Origin: a virus
Length of the DNA stretch: 20,210 nucleotides
Direction: 5' to 3' (one strand)
Virus record (IMG/VR): IMGVR_UViG_3300037459_000055
Coordinates: 1-20,210 of that record
Part shown: one piece after another, positions 5,791 through 12,315 of the stretch
How the letters are laid out: each line of letters begins with the position of its first letter
Numbering within the stretch: position 1 is the first letter of the stretch
Program-made: the position numbers and the translations under genes
Notes under the pieces: model-generated
What the model saw: only the letters and a program-made list of their open reading frames with translations
What the model was told of the DNA's origin: nothing
Database searches by the model: none

Positions 5791-5859
5791 TAAGCCGGGA
5801 AGGAATCGAACCTCCCTACAAACGTCCACCACGGATGTAAACCGTTCGGCTACCTCTGG
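5791..5859 (-). tRNA. tRNA-like element 3 (T arm and D arm present, middle too short)
   Basis: The minus strand shows a good T arm (GGAGG-TTCGATT-CCTTC) followed by CCGGCTTA. It also shows a typical D-arm start, TAGCCGAACGGTTTA, as in class II tRNAs. The expected 5' acceptor half (CCAGAGG) does not pair with CCGGCTT, and too little sequence lies between D and T arms for an anticodon arm plus variable arm. Alternatively AGCCG pairs with CGGCT and a hairpin ACGG-TTTACAT-CCGT presents a Val-like UAC loop in a D-armless form. It may be a decayed tRNA or a minimal tRNA mimic. Confidence 0.4.
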
Positions 5860-5881
5860 GGGGATCAATCTATTTTCCTTT

Positions 5882-6346
5882 TCAATCGACAAAGATAACG
5901 TGGGTAACTCTGCCCTTCCGAATCATAACACCGTTGGCCTCAAATATGTGTCCGAATCCTACATACATCACATGGTTACTTGCGCGGATAATTGCGATTC
6001 TGGTGGGATTCGCTTGGAGCCATTGATTTACTGTTGGGAATGTATCTGTGAATTTCACTCTACTTGCGACTCCGGTTCTGGCGTGTTTCGTTCCTAGATT
6101 TGCACTCTCTAGTTTCTTTCCTAGAACTTTTGCCACACTGGACATCGCTGTCCATCCACCTCCATTATATCCGGTTCCGATTTCCAAAAGCTTATCGGCT
6201 GCTTCCCCTCTGGAAATACTTAGGACGGCTGCAACAACTGCCGGACCACAGAAATATGAATACTTTTCTATTTCTCTGGCCCACATTTCTGATACAGTCC
6301 TCTCAACCTCCAACTGAATTTCCTCTTGTTTCTCGGCTAAAGTCAT
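5882..6346 (-). CDS. Cysteine-peptidase-like protein (papain/C39-like fold), 154 aa
   Basis: This is the first gene of the minus-strand operon, with ribosome-binding site AGAGGAAA before the ATG. After a helical N-terminus (1-30) comes YFCGPAVVAAVLSI, the usual nucleophile helix of C39 and papain-like peptidases (Cys33). There follow a Gly-rich loop (GTGYNGGGWTAMSS), then SNHVMYVGFGHIFEANG with His125 as the likely second catalytic residue and Asn138 as a possible third. It would cleave or bind a peptide in the cytoplasm; there is no signal peptide. In this position it could act early on a host protein, but that is inference. An inactive scaffold version cannot be excluded. Confidence 0.7.
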   Translation of the reverse strand: MTLAEKQEEIQLEVERTVSEMWAREIEKYSYFCGPAVVAAVLSISRGEAADKLLEIGTGYNGGGWTAMSSVAKVLGKKLESANLGTKHARTGVASRVKFTDTFPTVNQWLQANPTRIAIIRASNHVMYVGFGHIFEANGVMIRKGRVTHVIFVD

Positions 6347-6785
6347 TTTGCGTTTCCTCTGTGGGAAGGAAGTTTTTTACTAGACAGTTAAAATAACCCA
6401 TTTTCCCCATTTCCGCTAGGGGGGTCTAAGTCCTTTGATACCAACGACTTACGGGATCGGGTGCAGAAATGCCTCCCCTTACCTTACACGCAAGTTGTTG
6501 TGCCGCAACGAGTTACAGCGTCGAGCCTCCACCGTTTCAGAATATTTACCGTAAAACCCCATATTTCACCATTTATCACATTTAGTCCAGATGGTAGTTT
6601 TGGCTCCCCACCTGCATATCGGTGTGGGTGGTTCTATATATTTTTTTATTTATATACTATAATGCCACACTTCACGACCATGCTTGGATATTTGTCTGGT
6701 AGGGGTCATTTATACCACATGGGTTGCATGGGATTCATGGACTTACCGTAAAATACCGTAAAGCCCGGTCCTGCATCTTTCGTCG

Positions 6786-6856
6786 CGTCAATTATATTTG
6801 GTCGTGAAAGTATTTTCAACCTCGGCGTCAATTATACTTCGACGTCAATTATACTT
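6786..6856. repeat. Three direct repeats CGTCAATTATAYTT (iteron-like)
   Basis: Copies lie at 6786-6799 (ATATTT form), 6826-6839 and 6843-6856 (ATACTT form). The last two are 17 nt apart start to start and the first 40 nt before. Read on the minus strand each copy is AARTATAATTGACG, carrying TATAAT and TTGACG, so it could be an operator overlapping early promoters as well as an iteron. Confidence 0.7.
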
Positions 6857-6867
6857 AGCCAGGATTT

Positions 6868-6886
6868 TTCCAGATTCCAGATTCCA
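6868..6886. repeat. Short tandem repeat of TTCCAGA
   Basis: Two full copies and one partial copy of TTCCAGA follow each other directly, just after the CGTCAATTATAYTT repeats. This is a heptamer tandem of unknown role in the control region. Confidence 0.6.
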
Positions 6887-6911
6887 GCTTTTTCAAAATC
6901 CCGATTTACCC

Positions 6912-6933
6912 TTCGGTTTTTGTTCGGTTTTTG
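6912..6933. repeat. Perfect tandem repeat TTCGGTTTTTG x2
   Basis: Two identical 11-mers stand head to tail (6912-6922, 6923-6933). One turn of the helix per unit and the T5 tracts would phase intrinsic DNA bending. It lies just upstream of the GC-rich structured segment. Confidence 0.65.
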
Positions 6934-6977
6934 GATGTTGAGAAATTTCGTTCGGCTACTTGCGGAAACGACTTTCG

Positions 6978-7080
6978 GACCGTATTTTCAAGGTCAGGAT
7001 AGGATGTCGGACGGGGCCGCAAGGTCGGAGCCGAGGTAGCCTAGCCGGAGGGTCGAAGCGGATAACCCATCAGGGACCGC
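6978..7080 (+). ncRNA. GC-rich structured leader upstream of 7122-7607
   Basis: Three hairpins line up on the plus strand. GACC (6978-6981) pairs with GGTC (6992-6995). TCGG (7007-7010)/CCGA (7031-7034) encloses GGCC-GCAA-GGTC (7015-7026), capped by a GNRA-type GCAA loop. GCGG (7058-7061)/CCGC (7077-7080) encloses CCC-ATCA-GGG. The segment ends 41 nt before the ATG at 7122. It matches no riboswitch or ribozyme that I can recognise. A frame continuous with the gene runs through it from 6960, but it is Arg-rich and start-poor, so I treat it as an untranslated leader. Confidence 0.4.
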
Positions 7081-7121
7081 GCCCGAAACCAGTTTCCCAT
7101 TTCTTTAGACGGAGAAAAATC

Positions 7122-7607
7122 ATGGCTGTAAAAATCCCCAAGTTCTCTTTCCTTCCAAAGTCGTTCAAGGTCGAGCCGGATTCGGGCCTTGAAATTGTGA
7201 CCGTGGAAAGACAGTACAAAGAGACAAAGCCGAAAGACCCGAAAGACGGTTGGACGGCATCGGCTGAAAAGATCGCTTGCGATCTCATAATGCCAACGGC
7301 TAACAATGCCGGTGTTCTCGCATATGCGGCGCTCTACACAGAACACGGTCCGAAGCACGAATCCAGTGTGGACGGTCCGACGTTCATAGCCGAATGTGTG
7401 CGGGATGCAATTTCCGTAGGGTCGAGCAGGATTCTCACCCTTTCGGAAATGGACCCATCGGTCCGACTCTTGCCGCCAGTCGTTCGCGCGAAATTCGTGA
7501 ACAAAGCTGCGATGGCTGCAAAGAGGTTTGAGGTCTGGACATTGGCGAATCCGAATAAGATGCCGAATCCAGAGGAACTTGCCGCGATCTATGGCGGTGT
7601 TTCCTGA
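7122..7607 (+). CDS. Orphan protein in GC-rich island, 161 aa
   Basis: The start at 7122 follows GGAG by 7 nt; the longer in-frame start at 6960 would run through the structured leader. The protein has a basic N-terminus (MAVKIPKFSFLPKSFKVEP), a Lys/Asp/Pro-rich linker (KETKPKDPKDGWT), then a helical Ala-rich body containing IACDLIMPTANNAGVLAYAALYTEHGP and ending PNPEELAAIYGGVS. No family is recognised. Its base composition is visibly more GC-rich than that of the flanking genes. It has its own leader and a strong terminator 18 nt after the stop, so it is probably an independent moron-type gene acquired from elsewhere. Confidence 0.8.
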   Translation: MAVKIPKFSFLPKSFKVEPDSGLEIVTVERQYKETKPKDPKDGWTASAEKIACDLIMPTANNAGVLAYAALYTEHGPKHESSVDGPTFIAECVRDAISVGSSRILTLSEMDPSVRLLPPVVRAKFVNKAAMAAKRFEVWTLANPNKMPNPEELAAIYGGVS

Positions 7608-7625
7608 CCTAGCTTGAAAATTTCT

Positions 7626-7699
7626 GGATCGGTCTTTCAGATTCTATCTTCCCAATCTCAAAACGAGATAGAATCCGAAGGGCCGATCTGGATTTTTTT
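7626..7699 (+). terminator. Strong intrinsic terminator
   Basis: A long hairpin is followed by seven T. GATCGG (7627-7632) pairs with CCGATC (7683-7688), CTTTC (7634-7638) with GAAGG (7677-7681), and GATTCTATCT (7640-7649) with AGATAGAATC (7666-7675), leaving a 16-nt loop. The T tract is 7693-7699. It ends transcription of the 7122-7607 gene and would keep that transcript from running into the late genes. Confidence 0.85.
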
Positions 7700-8059
7700 C
7701 GGAATATATCCGCAGCTTATAAACATGGTTCGACCGTTTGGGATTTTGTCAAGACCCTAGCTTATTCGCAGTAATTTTGGCGGGTATGCTGTGGTCGATT
7801 TTGTCAACCCCCGCAGCTTAAGCGCAATTAGACCCCCCACCCCCCAATTTTCTGAATTGACCAAAGGGCGGATAGTGCGACAAATCGAACATAAAATTTT
7901 AAAATAATAAAAAAGAATCTAAAACAGAAATATCCAGTAGGGGCCTTGCGAAATGAGGGAGTGGGGTGTACCTTATATATAGGGGGTTTGAGGGGGACGT
8001 TTATGGGGGAGTAAACCGTAAAACCCCGTATAGTTTCTCTTTTCTTAATGGAGGACAGA
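7700..8059. promoter_or_regulatory. Non-coding region upstream of late genes
   Basis: No ORF is convincing here. It holds an imperfect direct repeat beginning GATTTTGTCAA (7742-7752 and 7797-7807), whose minus-strand reading begins TTGACAAAATC. It also holds C-runs near 7831-7846, an AT-rich segment near 7895-7920, G-runs around a TATATATA at about 7973-7982 and one ACCGTAAAACCCC copy. The late promoter probably lies between 7930 and 8030, but I see no consensus sigma-70 pair. Confidence 0.5.
7742..7830. repeat. Imperfect ~33-nt direct repeat, 55-nt period
   Basis: The two units share GATTTTGTCAA exactly and then AGCTTA plus CGCA with small differences. A further CGCAGCTTA occurs near 7711-7719. 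On the minus strand the unit starts with the -35-like TTGACA, yet no -10 stands at proper distance. The repeat could be a repressor-binding or replication site. Confidence 0.55.
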
Positions 8060-8242
8060 ATGGCTCATAAGGGAGGAGGAGGAAAAGTTGGTAGGGCTGG
8101 TGGAAAAAGACGTAAAAGAGTTAACCAATCTACAACTAGTCCTAATTCAACTATTTCCCGACTAACCCCAAAAAGAACTGCAACCGTAATTAGAGGTACT
8201 ACTGGCAGAGCTAGAAAATTATCAGGGAGGCGACGTAGCTAA
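8060..8242 (+). CDS. Very basic small protein, 60 aa
   Basis: The start at 8060 is chosen because GGAGGACAG, a strong ribosome-binding site, lies just upstream; the in-frame ATG at 8048 overlaps that site. The protein begins MAHKGGGGKVGRAGGKRRKRVNQ and ends RKLSGRRRS. It is rich in Gly, Lys, Arg, Ser and Thr, with almost no acidic residues. This suggests nucleic-acid binding or a charge-neutralising virion protein packaged with DNA. It is first in the late operon; the family is unknown. Confidence 0.75.
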   Translation: MAHKGGGGKVGRAGGKRRKRVNQSTTSPNSTISRLTPKRTATVIRGTTGRARKLSGRRRS

Positions 8243-8243
8243 A

Positions 8244-8390
8244 ATGCCAAAGAGAGCAGATTATACTCCAGCAAGACGCCCTGTGAAAGAAGCTATGAAA
8301 GCTAAGACTTCTCCTAGAAGAAAAAATCCTCCTAAGAAACTCGGAAGCTCTCATGGTAGTTCTCATGGTAGTTCCCACCGGAGCGGATAA
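8244..8390 (+). CDS. Very basic small protein with GSSH repeats, 48 aa
   Basis: An ATG at 8244 opens MPKRADYTPARRPVKEAMKAKT, followed by SPRRKNPPKKL and a C-terminal repeat, GSSHGSSHGSSH, encoded by 12-nt DNA repeats. It is strongly basic and probably unstructured. It starts 1 nt after the previous stop and its own stop overlaps the next start (TAATG), placing it firmly in the operon. It may bind DNA or RNA or line a virion component; histidines in the repeat could bind metal. No family is recognised. Confidence 0.65.
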   Translation: MPKRADYTPARRPVKEAMKAKTSPRRKNPPKKLGSSHGSSHGSSHRSG

Positions 8391-8740
8391 TGGCTAGAAA
8401 TCATTCTATTGATATTGGGATTCTAACTATTCTATCTGGGAATACAGAATCCGAACCGTTGAAGATGAACCAAATGCCATTAAGAGGCGTGACTGTTTTT
8501 TCTCCCGCTGCTCTTGATGGTCTTGTTACAATCGAAGTTTCTGGTGATTTTGCCGAAGCAGTTCCTACCTGGCAAAAACTACAATCCGGTGGATCGAATG
8601 TTGAAGTTGGTGCAGTTCAAGCTGTCCCACTAGATTATGTTGGATGGGATGCTTTTAGACTTTCTTCGGATACTCCAGAAACAGCAGATAGAGCTTTTAG
8701 ACTTAAGGGTGTTGAGGATCTCCAAGGTGGATTTGCATGA
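8390..8740 (+). CDS. Putative small virion protein, 116 aa
   Basis: The start overlaps the previous stop (TAATG) and the end overlaps the next start by 4 nt (ATGA). The protein is mostly beta: MARNHSIDIGILTILSGN, then a strand-rich core (GVTVFSPAALDGLVTIEVSGDF), a WQKLQSGGSNVEVG segment and a DAFRLSSD turn. This pattern is common in small phage head- or tail-associated proteins, but I cannot name the family. No signal or membrane segment is seen. Confidence 0.75.
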   Translation: MARNHSIDIGILTILSGNTESEPLKMNQMPLRGVTVFSPAALDGLVTIEVSGDFAEAVPTWQKLQSGGSNVEVGAVQAVPLDYVGWDAFRLSSDTPETADRAFRLKGVEDLQGGFA

Positions 8741-8931
8741 TAAGGCTTTTTAAGTGGATCGGCTTACATCTCACAACGATTCTTGGTGATGATAATGTTA
8801 AGGCAAAAGCCGAACCTATGGGATCTATCTCCGCCAGAGTGTTTAGAGCTGAGACTGGAGAGTATGAGGATCTTGGTATAATTTCTAAAGGAAAAGTAAG
8901 TAAAGGAATTATTCAACCAGAAGGAAAATAG
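8737..8931 (+). CDS. Small hypothetical protein, 64 aa
   Basis: The start is coupled by ATGA to the previous gene. An N-terminal amphipathic or membrane-associating segment, MIRLFKWIGLHLTTIL, is followed by a polar beta-like part (GSISARVFRAETGEYEDLGII) and a basic end. It may be an accessory virion or assembly factor. Nothing in it identifies a family. Confidence 0.65.
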   Translation: MIRLFKWIGLHLTTILGDDNVKAKAEPMGSISARVFRAETGEYEDLGIISKGKVSKGIIQPEGK

Positions 8932-8932
8932 A

Positions 8933-9310
8933 ATGGGAACCGTATACGTCCAAGCTGGAGAAGAGAAGGTTGTCGATATTATCGACGGATCAGCAGCCCC
9001 TCCGGTAGATTTAGGACCAGGAAATAGTTTTATTGGATGGGGTACGGGTGCTGGAGTTACGGCGAAAGGGGATACTACTCTTTTTACGGAAGCTGCCGAA
9101 GCTAGAATTGCAGCAGCAGTATCTCAACCCGCAGTTGATGTAAACCAGTGGTTGTCAGAACTTCAATCTCTCTCCGCACAAACAATTACAAATGCTGGAA
9201 TCTTTGACCTAGTTGCTGCTGGAATCTTAATTGTTAAAGGTGACTTTGTAGGAATCGTTTTGGGAATTGGAGACAGGATTGAATTTACGATCACCTTAGA
9301 GCAGACTTAA
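8933..9310 (+). CDS. Phage structural protein of the GTG...TNAGIFD type, 125 aa
   Basis: The sequence shows the layout I associate with a widespread phage structural family: a short beta start, FIGWGTGAGVTAKGDTTLFT, then EARIAAAVSQP, then TITNAGIFD followed by a loading strand and a C-terminal strand with GDRIEFTITLEQ. Related proteins in other phages commonly read GLGTG...LxTE...R...ITEAGLFD and sit with tail-fibre or appendage genes. It is therefore probably a small fibre-base or decoration component. The start is 1 nt after the previous stop. Confidence 0.65.
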   Translation: MGTVYVQAGEEKVVDIIDGSAAPPVDLGPGNSFIGWGTGAGVTAKGDTTLFTEAAEARIAAAVSQPAVDVNQWLSELQSLSAQTITNAGIFDLVAAGILIVKGDFVGIVLGIGDRIEFTITLEQT

Positions 9311-9314
9311 GACT

Positions 9315-9779
9315 ATGGCTAATGTTATTAAGACAGTAGTCAAAGACTTCAATCTTCCTATGTTAATGGAAGAATTGGAAGCCTCAGTAGTTCCCGCTTT
9401 TGGACTACTCATGGCTGGATTTGAAAAAACTGGTTCTGCACTTTACGAAGCCAATGCTGCTACTAAAGTTATTGGTTCATCTACAGATTCTACAGGAACT
9501 ACTGAAGATACCGCCGAACCTGGCGAATTGAGATTTGAGTTCCGCAACGCTTTAACCTCCGCACAAGATTCTGCTTTAGATTCTACTCTGGCTGGACACG
9601 TTGCTAGTAATAGAACAGATGAGCAGGTTAGAAAAGCTCAAGATGTAACTGACGCTAATCAACTTCTTGCAGATTATCCAAGTTACGATGCTATGACCGC
9701 AGCTCAAAAGAATGCGGTTAACAAAGTAATGTTAAGAGTTGTGATACGAGTTGTACTTGGTAGAGCAGCAGAAATTTAA
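9315..9779 (+). CDS. Putative structural protein, 154 aa
   Basis: The N-terminal half is helical and Ala-rich (MANVIKTVVKDFNLPMLMEELEA), then comes a Thr/Ser-rich linker (SSTDSTGTTEDTAEPG). A segment LRFEFRNALTSAQDSALDSTLAGHVAS follows, then a C-terminal unit LLADYPSYDAMTAAQKNAVNKVML. The LLADYxSxDxMTAAQK motif occurs, as far as I recall, in other phage virion-associated proteins next to fibre genes. The gene ends with a TAATG overlap into the large fibre-like gene and is probably made together with it. Confidence 0.65.
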   Translation: MANVIKTVVKDFNLPMLMEELEASVVPAFGLLMAGFEKTGSALYEANAATKVIGSSTDSTGTTEDTAEPGELRFEFRNALTSAQDSALDSTLAGHVASNRTDEQVRKAQDVTDANQLLADYPSYDAMTAAQKNAVNKVMLRVVIRVVLGRAAEI

Positions 9780-11758
9780 TGATTAGCGAAGTCAAAGCCA
9801 GCGCCAGTCTTGCTCTAACTTCCACAGCGGCTGGTGGAGTAATTCTCCCCGGAATGACATTGACCCCTGGTGCTGGGGATTATCTTGCCCTCTTCACAAT
9901 GGATGTAGAATTTGCAGATCCAGCAGGTTTTGAAGAATTGGAGGTTTTTCTTAAATTTGATGGGATTCAGAACGCTCAAACCCCTAGATTTCTAGATTCT
10001 GAAAATTCTTTGGATGGATCTAAATTTGCAATTTTGAGTAGTGGTAATACTTTTGTAACCTTTTTGGGTGGAGAAACTATAGAAGTTTTTTACACAGCTT
10101 CTGATTCAGCTGAATTTGTGGGATTTAATAGATCATTAACTCTGTTTCCAATAAATACACCTGAGCTTGCATCTGGCATTTCTACCTTCACTACAATAGC
10201 TGGAGGTGGAGAACAAAATTTTGCAGGCGTAGGTAATAATGTAGGACCTACTGGTGGTGGAGATTATTTCCTTTTATTCACAACTTCTATAGATGGAGTT
10301 GCAGATAATATTGTAGAACTTAGGGTAACAGTTGATGGAGTTCTAGTTCCTCACACAGCTAGACGATCCTCAAACGAAGGTTCTTCTCCTGACACAAAAA
10401 TGTGTCTGATGATATGTGCCAGAGTTAGTCCACTAGATAATCAAATTGTAAGAGTTGTGTGGGAAAGGGTTGCTGGCGGTGGGATTACGACCGCTTATGC
10501 AAGCCGTATGAATTTAATAAAAACAAAACCAGGGGATCTTTTTGATGCTACGTCCGTTGCTGATGATACTTCTTCTATAGCAGATGTTGATGAATTAATT
10601 GATGGAATGACTCTTTCTCCAAATTGTCCTACAGAGTATTTTGCGTTATTCTCTAGTTATGATTTCTATGGATCTATTATTCTTCGTGCAAGAACAACTT
10701 ACTTTATCACCGAAGATAATGCGCCGATGGTTGATGGCGAAAGAACTTTTGAACATGAAAATTCTATTGACAATACACCTATAGCTATATTTACAGGAGG
10801 ATTAGTTACAACTCCAGCGCCTCTTCCAATAGAATCAATTGCTGCTGATGCTGATGGGTCAGCTTGTTCTGCTTCTGCTACGGTTCACGATATTCCTGGT
10901 GCGGCTCATGGAGTAACTCTTAGTACATTACTAAATAGATATTTGTGGGTAGTAGTTTCTCAAGGTAATTCAGCCGAACCTATTACTTCTGTTATTTGGG
11001 ATCAGGGTGGAACTAATCAAGCTATGACTCTTGTTGGAACTGTCAGTAATGGTACTGATGCAAGAGTAGATGTATTTGAATTACTCAGTCCTGTTTCTGG
11101 GCAAAAACCTATTAGAGTTACAATGGCGATTGCTCAGGGAATTTCAGTTGGTGTTGAGGGTTATGCTCGTGTTAAACAAAGATCCGCTAGAAATCTAGTT
11201 ACTGCTACTGGAACTGGATCTCCTAACAGTGGACCTGTGTCAGCTAAACTTGGCGATTTAGTTTTGGATGGTGTAGCTTCAAGAGATACTGTTGGCCCTC
11301 ATTCTCCCACAGGTGGAACAAAAAGATTTGAAGCGTCTTGTAATACAGATGATGATTTAGTTTTGGGACATCATAGATCAAGTTTTGGTGGAAGTGTAAC
11401 AATGGCTTGGGGAGCTTCTGTAGATAAAGAGTGGGCTCAAGTAGCCGCTGTCATAGAACCTTTCTCTAACACTGATCCAGATATTACAGCTTTTTGGAGA
11501 GCTAATACTATTCAACTTAGAACAATGCACGAAAGAGCTTTAGTTGCAATTAGAGAACCTGCTCCCAAACAAGCTATATCAGCTACGGCAGTAGGTGTTG
11601 CATCAATGATAACAGTTTTTGGTAATATAACTTTTGTAGCTCTAAATGCAGTTGCAGTTGGACTTTCGGTACTTAGTTTTATACCTTTCATAGCAAGTCT
11701 TGGTGGAAGGATTACAGATATTGCTGGAAGATATACTAGACCTACAGATATAACATAA
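9779..11758 (+). CDS. Large modular appendage/fibre-like protein, 659 aa
   Basis: The protein is beta-rich. Three N-terminal modules share GMTLTP...DYLALFT: residues 25-125 (GMTLTPGAGDYLALFT), 150-245 (GNNVGPTGGGDYFLLFT) and 275-345 (GMTLSPNCPTEYFALFS). Residues 355-562 look like a jelly-roll or lectin-like domain (VHDIPGAAHGVT..., RYLWVVVSQG, ending WAQVAAVIEPF). Residues 600-642 are strongly hydrophobic (VGVASMITVFGNITFVAL...). It is probably a receptor-binding or surface appendage, placed unusually upstream of the terminase genes. Junctions on both sides are overlapping (TAATG). Confidence 0.75.
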   Translation: MISEVKASASLALTSTAAGGVILPGMTLTPGAGDYLALFTMDVEFADPAGFEELEVFLKFDGIQNAQTPRFLDSENSLDGSKFAILSSGNTFVTFLGGETIEVFYTASDSAEFVGFNRSLTLFPINTPELASGISTFTTIAGGGEQNFAGVGNNVGPTGGGDYFLLFTTSIDGVADNIVELRVTVDGVLVPHTARRSSNEGSSPDTKMCLMICARVSPLDNQIVRVVWERVAGGGITTAYASRMNLIKTKPGDLFDATSVADDTSSIADVDELIDGMTLSPNCPTEYFALFSSYDFYGSIILRARTTYFITEDNAPMVDGERTFEHENSIDNTPIAIFTGGLVTTPAPLPIESIAADADGSACSASATVHDIPGAAHGVTLSTLLNRYLWVVVSQGNSAEPITSVIWDQGGTNQAMTLVGTVSNGTDARVDVFELLSPVSGQKPIRVTMAIAQGISVGVEGYARVKQRSARNLVTATGTGSPNSGPVSAKLGDLVLDGVASRDTVGPHSPTGGTKRFEASCNTDDDLVLGHHRSSFGGSVTMAWGASVDKEWAQVAAVIEPFSNTDPDITAFWRANTIQLRTMHERALVAIREPAPKQAISATAVGVASMITVFGNITFVALNAVAVGLSVLSFIPFIASLGGRITDIAGRYTRPTDIT

Positions 11759-12315
11759 TGCCTACAAAGCTCATAAAAAACTGGTCAATGAAACATGAGG
11801 CCGTCGTGCAAATGCGAATGGCTGGTTGGCCCGTAGAGGATATTGCAATACAGTCTGGATATTCTAAAGTCAGAGTTTCCCAGATTCTTGGAGATCCTAA
11901 AGCAAAGCTTGTTATAGCTGAATCTGTAGAGAGACTCCGTAGGAGAATGGTTGAGGAAGTTGAAGGTGAGATAATTGATTTGTCTAAGGAAGCTCTAAAG
12001 AGAATTGGAGAAACTATTAGGCATGAGGATTTCCTACTTGGTGAAGATGCAAAGAAACATCAAGATACTCTGAGTTTAAATTTCCTTAGAGGTGCTGGAA
12101 TTTTGAATGGTATGGAAGCTGGAGCTAAGGAACAAGGTAGGCAATCTCCTATAGATCCTGCATTGTCTGTGAGACTTGTAAAAGCTTTGGAAGAGTCTAA
12201 TAAAGCTGATAGACTTAGGGAAGAAGCTATTGCTGCTATAGAAGAAGCGGTAGTAGAACCCGATGAAGAAGAAGTTGAAGTTCAAGAGAGTGAATTTGAG
12301 CTAGTAACTACATGA
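11758..12315 (+). CDS. terS: Terminase small subunit, 185 aa
   Basis: The N-terminal helix-turn-helix is clear: KHEAVVQMRMAGWPVEDIAIQSG followed by YSKVRVSQILGDP (residues 12-45), the usual DNA-recognition unit of small terminase proteins. A long helical region follows (residues 55-110, oligomerisation), and the C-terminus is strongly acidic (EEAVVEPDEEEVEVQESEF), as expected for contact with the large subunit. It recognises packaging sites and recruits TerL. Its stop overlaps the TerL start by ATGA, which strongly supports this call. Confidence 0.85.
   Translation: MPTKLIKNWSMKHEAVVQMRMAGWPVEDIAIQSGYSKVRVSQILGDPKAKLVIAESVERLRRRMVEEVEGEIIDLSKEALKRIGETIRHEDFLLGEDAKKHQDTLSLNFLRGAGILNGMEAGAKEQGRQSPIDPALSVRLVKALEESNKADRLREEAIAAIEEAVVEPDEEEVEVQESEFELVTT

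Larger units (their letters stand above)
6347..7121. promoter_or_regulatory. Divergent control region with multiple short repeats
   Basis: This non-coding region separates the minus-strand early operon from plus-strand genes and must hold the early promoters. It contains an AT-rich stretch at about 6634-6663 ending in a TATAAT on the plus strand. It also contains several direct-repeat families listed separately and a GC-rich structured segment at 6978-7080. No clean consensus -35/-10 pair was found on either strand, so promoters may be activator-dependent or read by another polymerase. The repeat-rich, AT-rich layout is also what a replication origin would look like. Confidence 0.5.
6548..8027 (+). 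repeat. Dispersed ACCGTAAAA repeats
   Basis: The 13-mer ACCGTAAAACCCC occurs exactly at 6548-6560 and 8015-8027, each followed by a purine then TAT. A tandem pair ACCGTAAAAT-ACCGTAAAGC lies at 6745-6764. All copies are in the same orientation in the non-coding sequence flanking the 7122-7607 gene. They may be operators, late-promoter elements or replication-protein sites. Confidence 0.65.

Noticed and set aside
6417-6480. Possible further tRNA-like element with G-run and C-run ends
   Set aside because: No T-arm consensus on either strand.
6461-6751. 96-codon plus-strand frame in the control region
   Set aside because: GTG start without RBS, odd composition, overlaps repeats and AT-rich tract; judged non-coding.
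6960-7121. N-terminal extension of the 7122-7607 gene
   Set aside because: Arg-rich sequence over a hairpin-rich leader; the ATG at 7122 has the better RBS.
7742-7830. Two minus-strand sigma-70 promoters at TTGACA
   Set aside because: No acceptable -10 hexamer 16-18 nt downstream of either.
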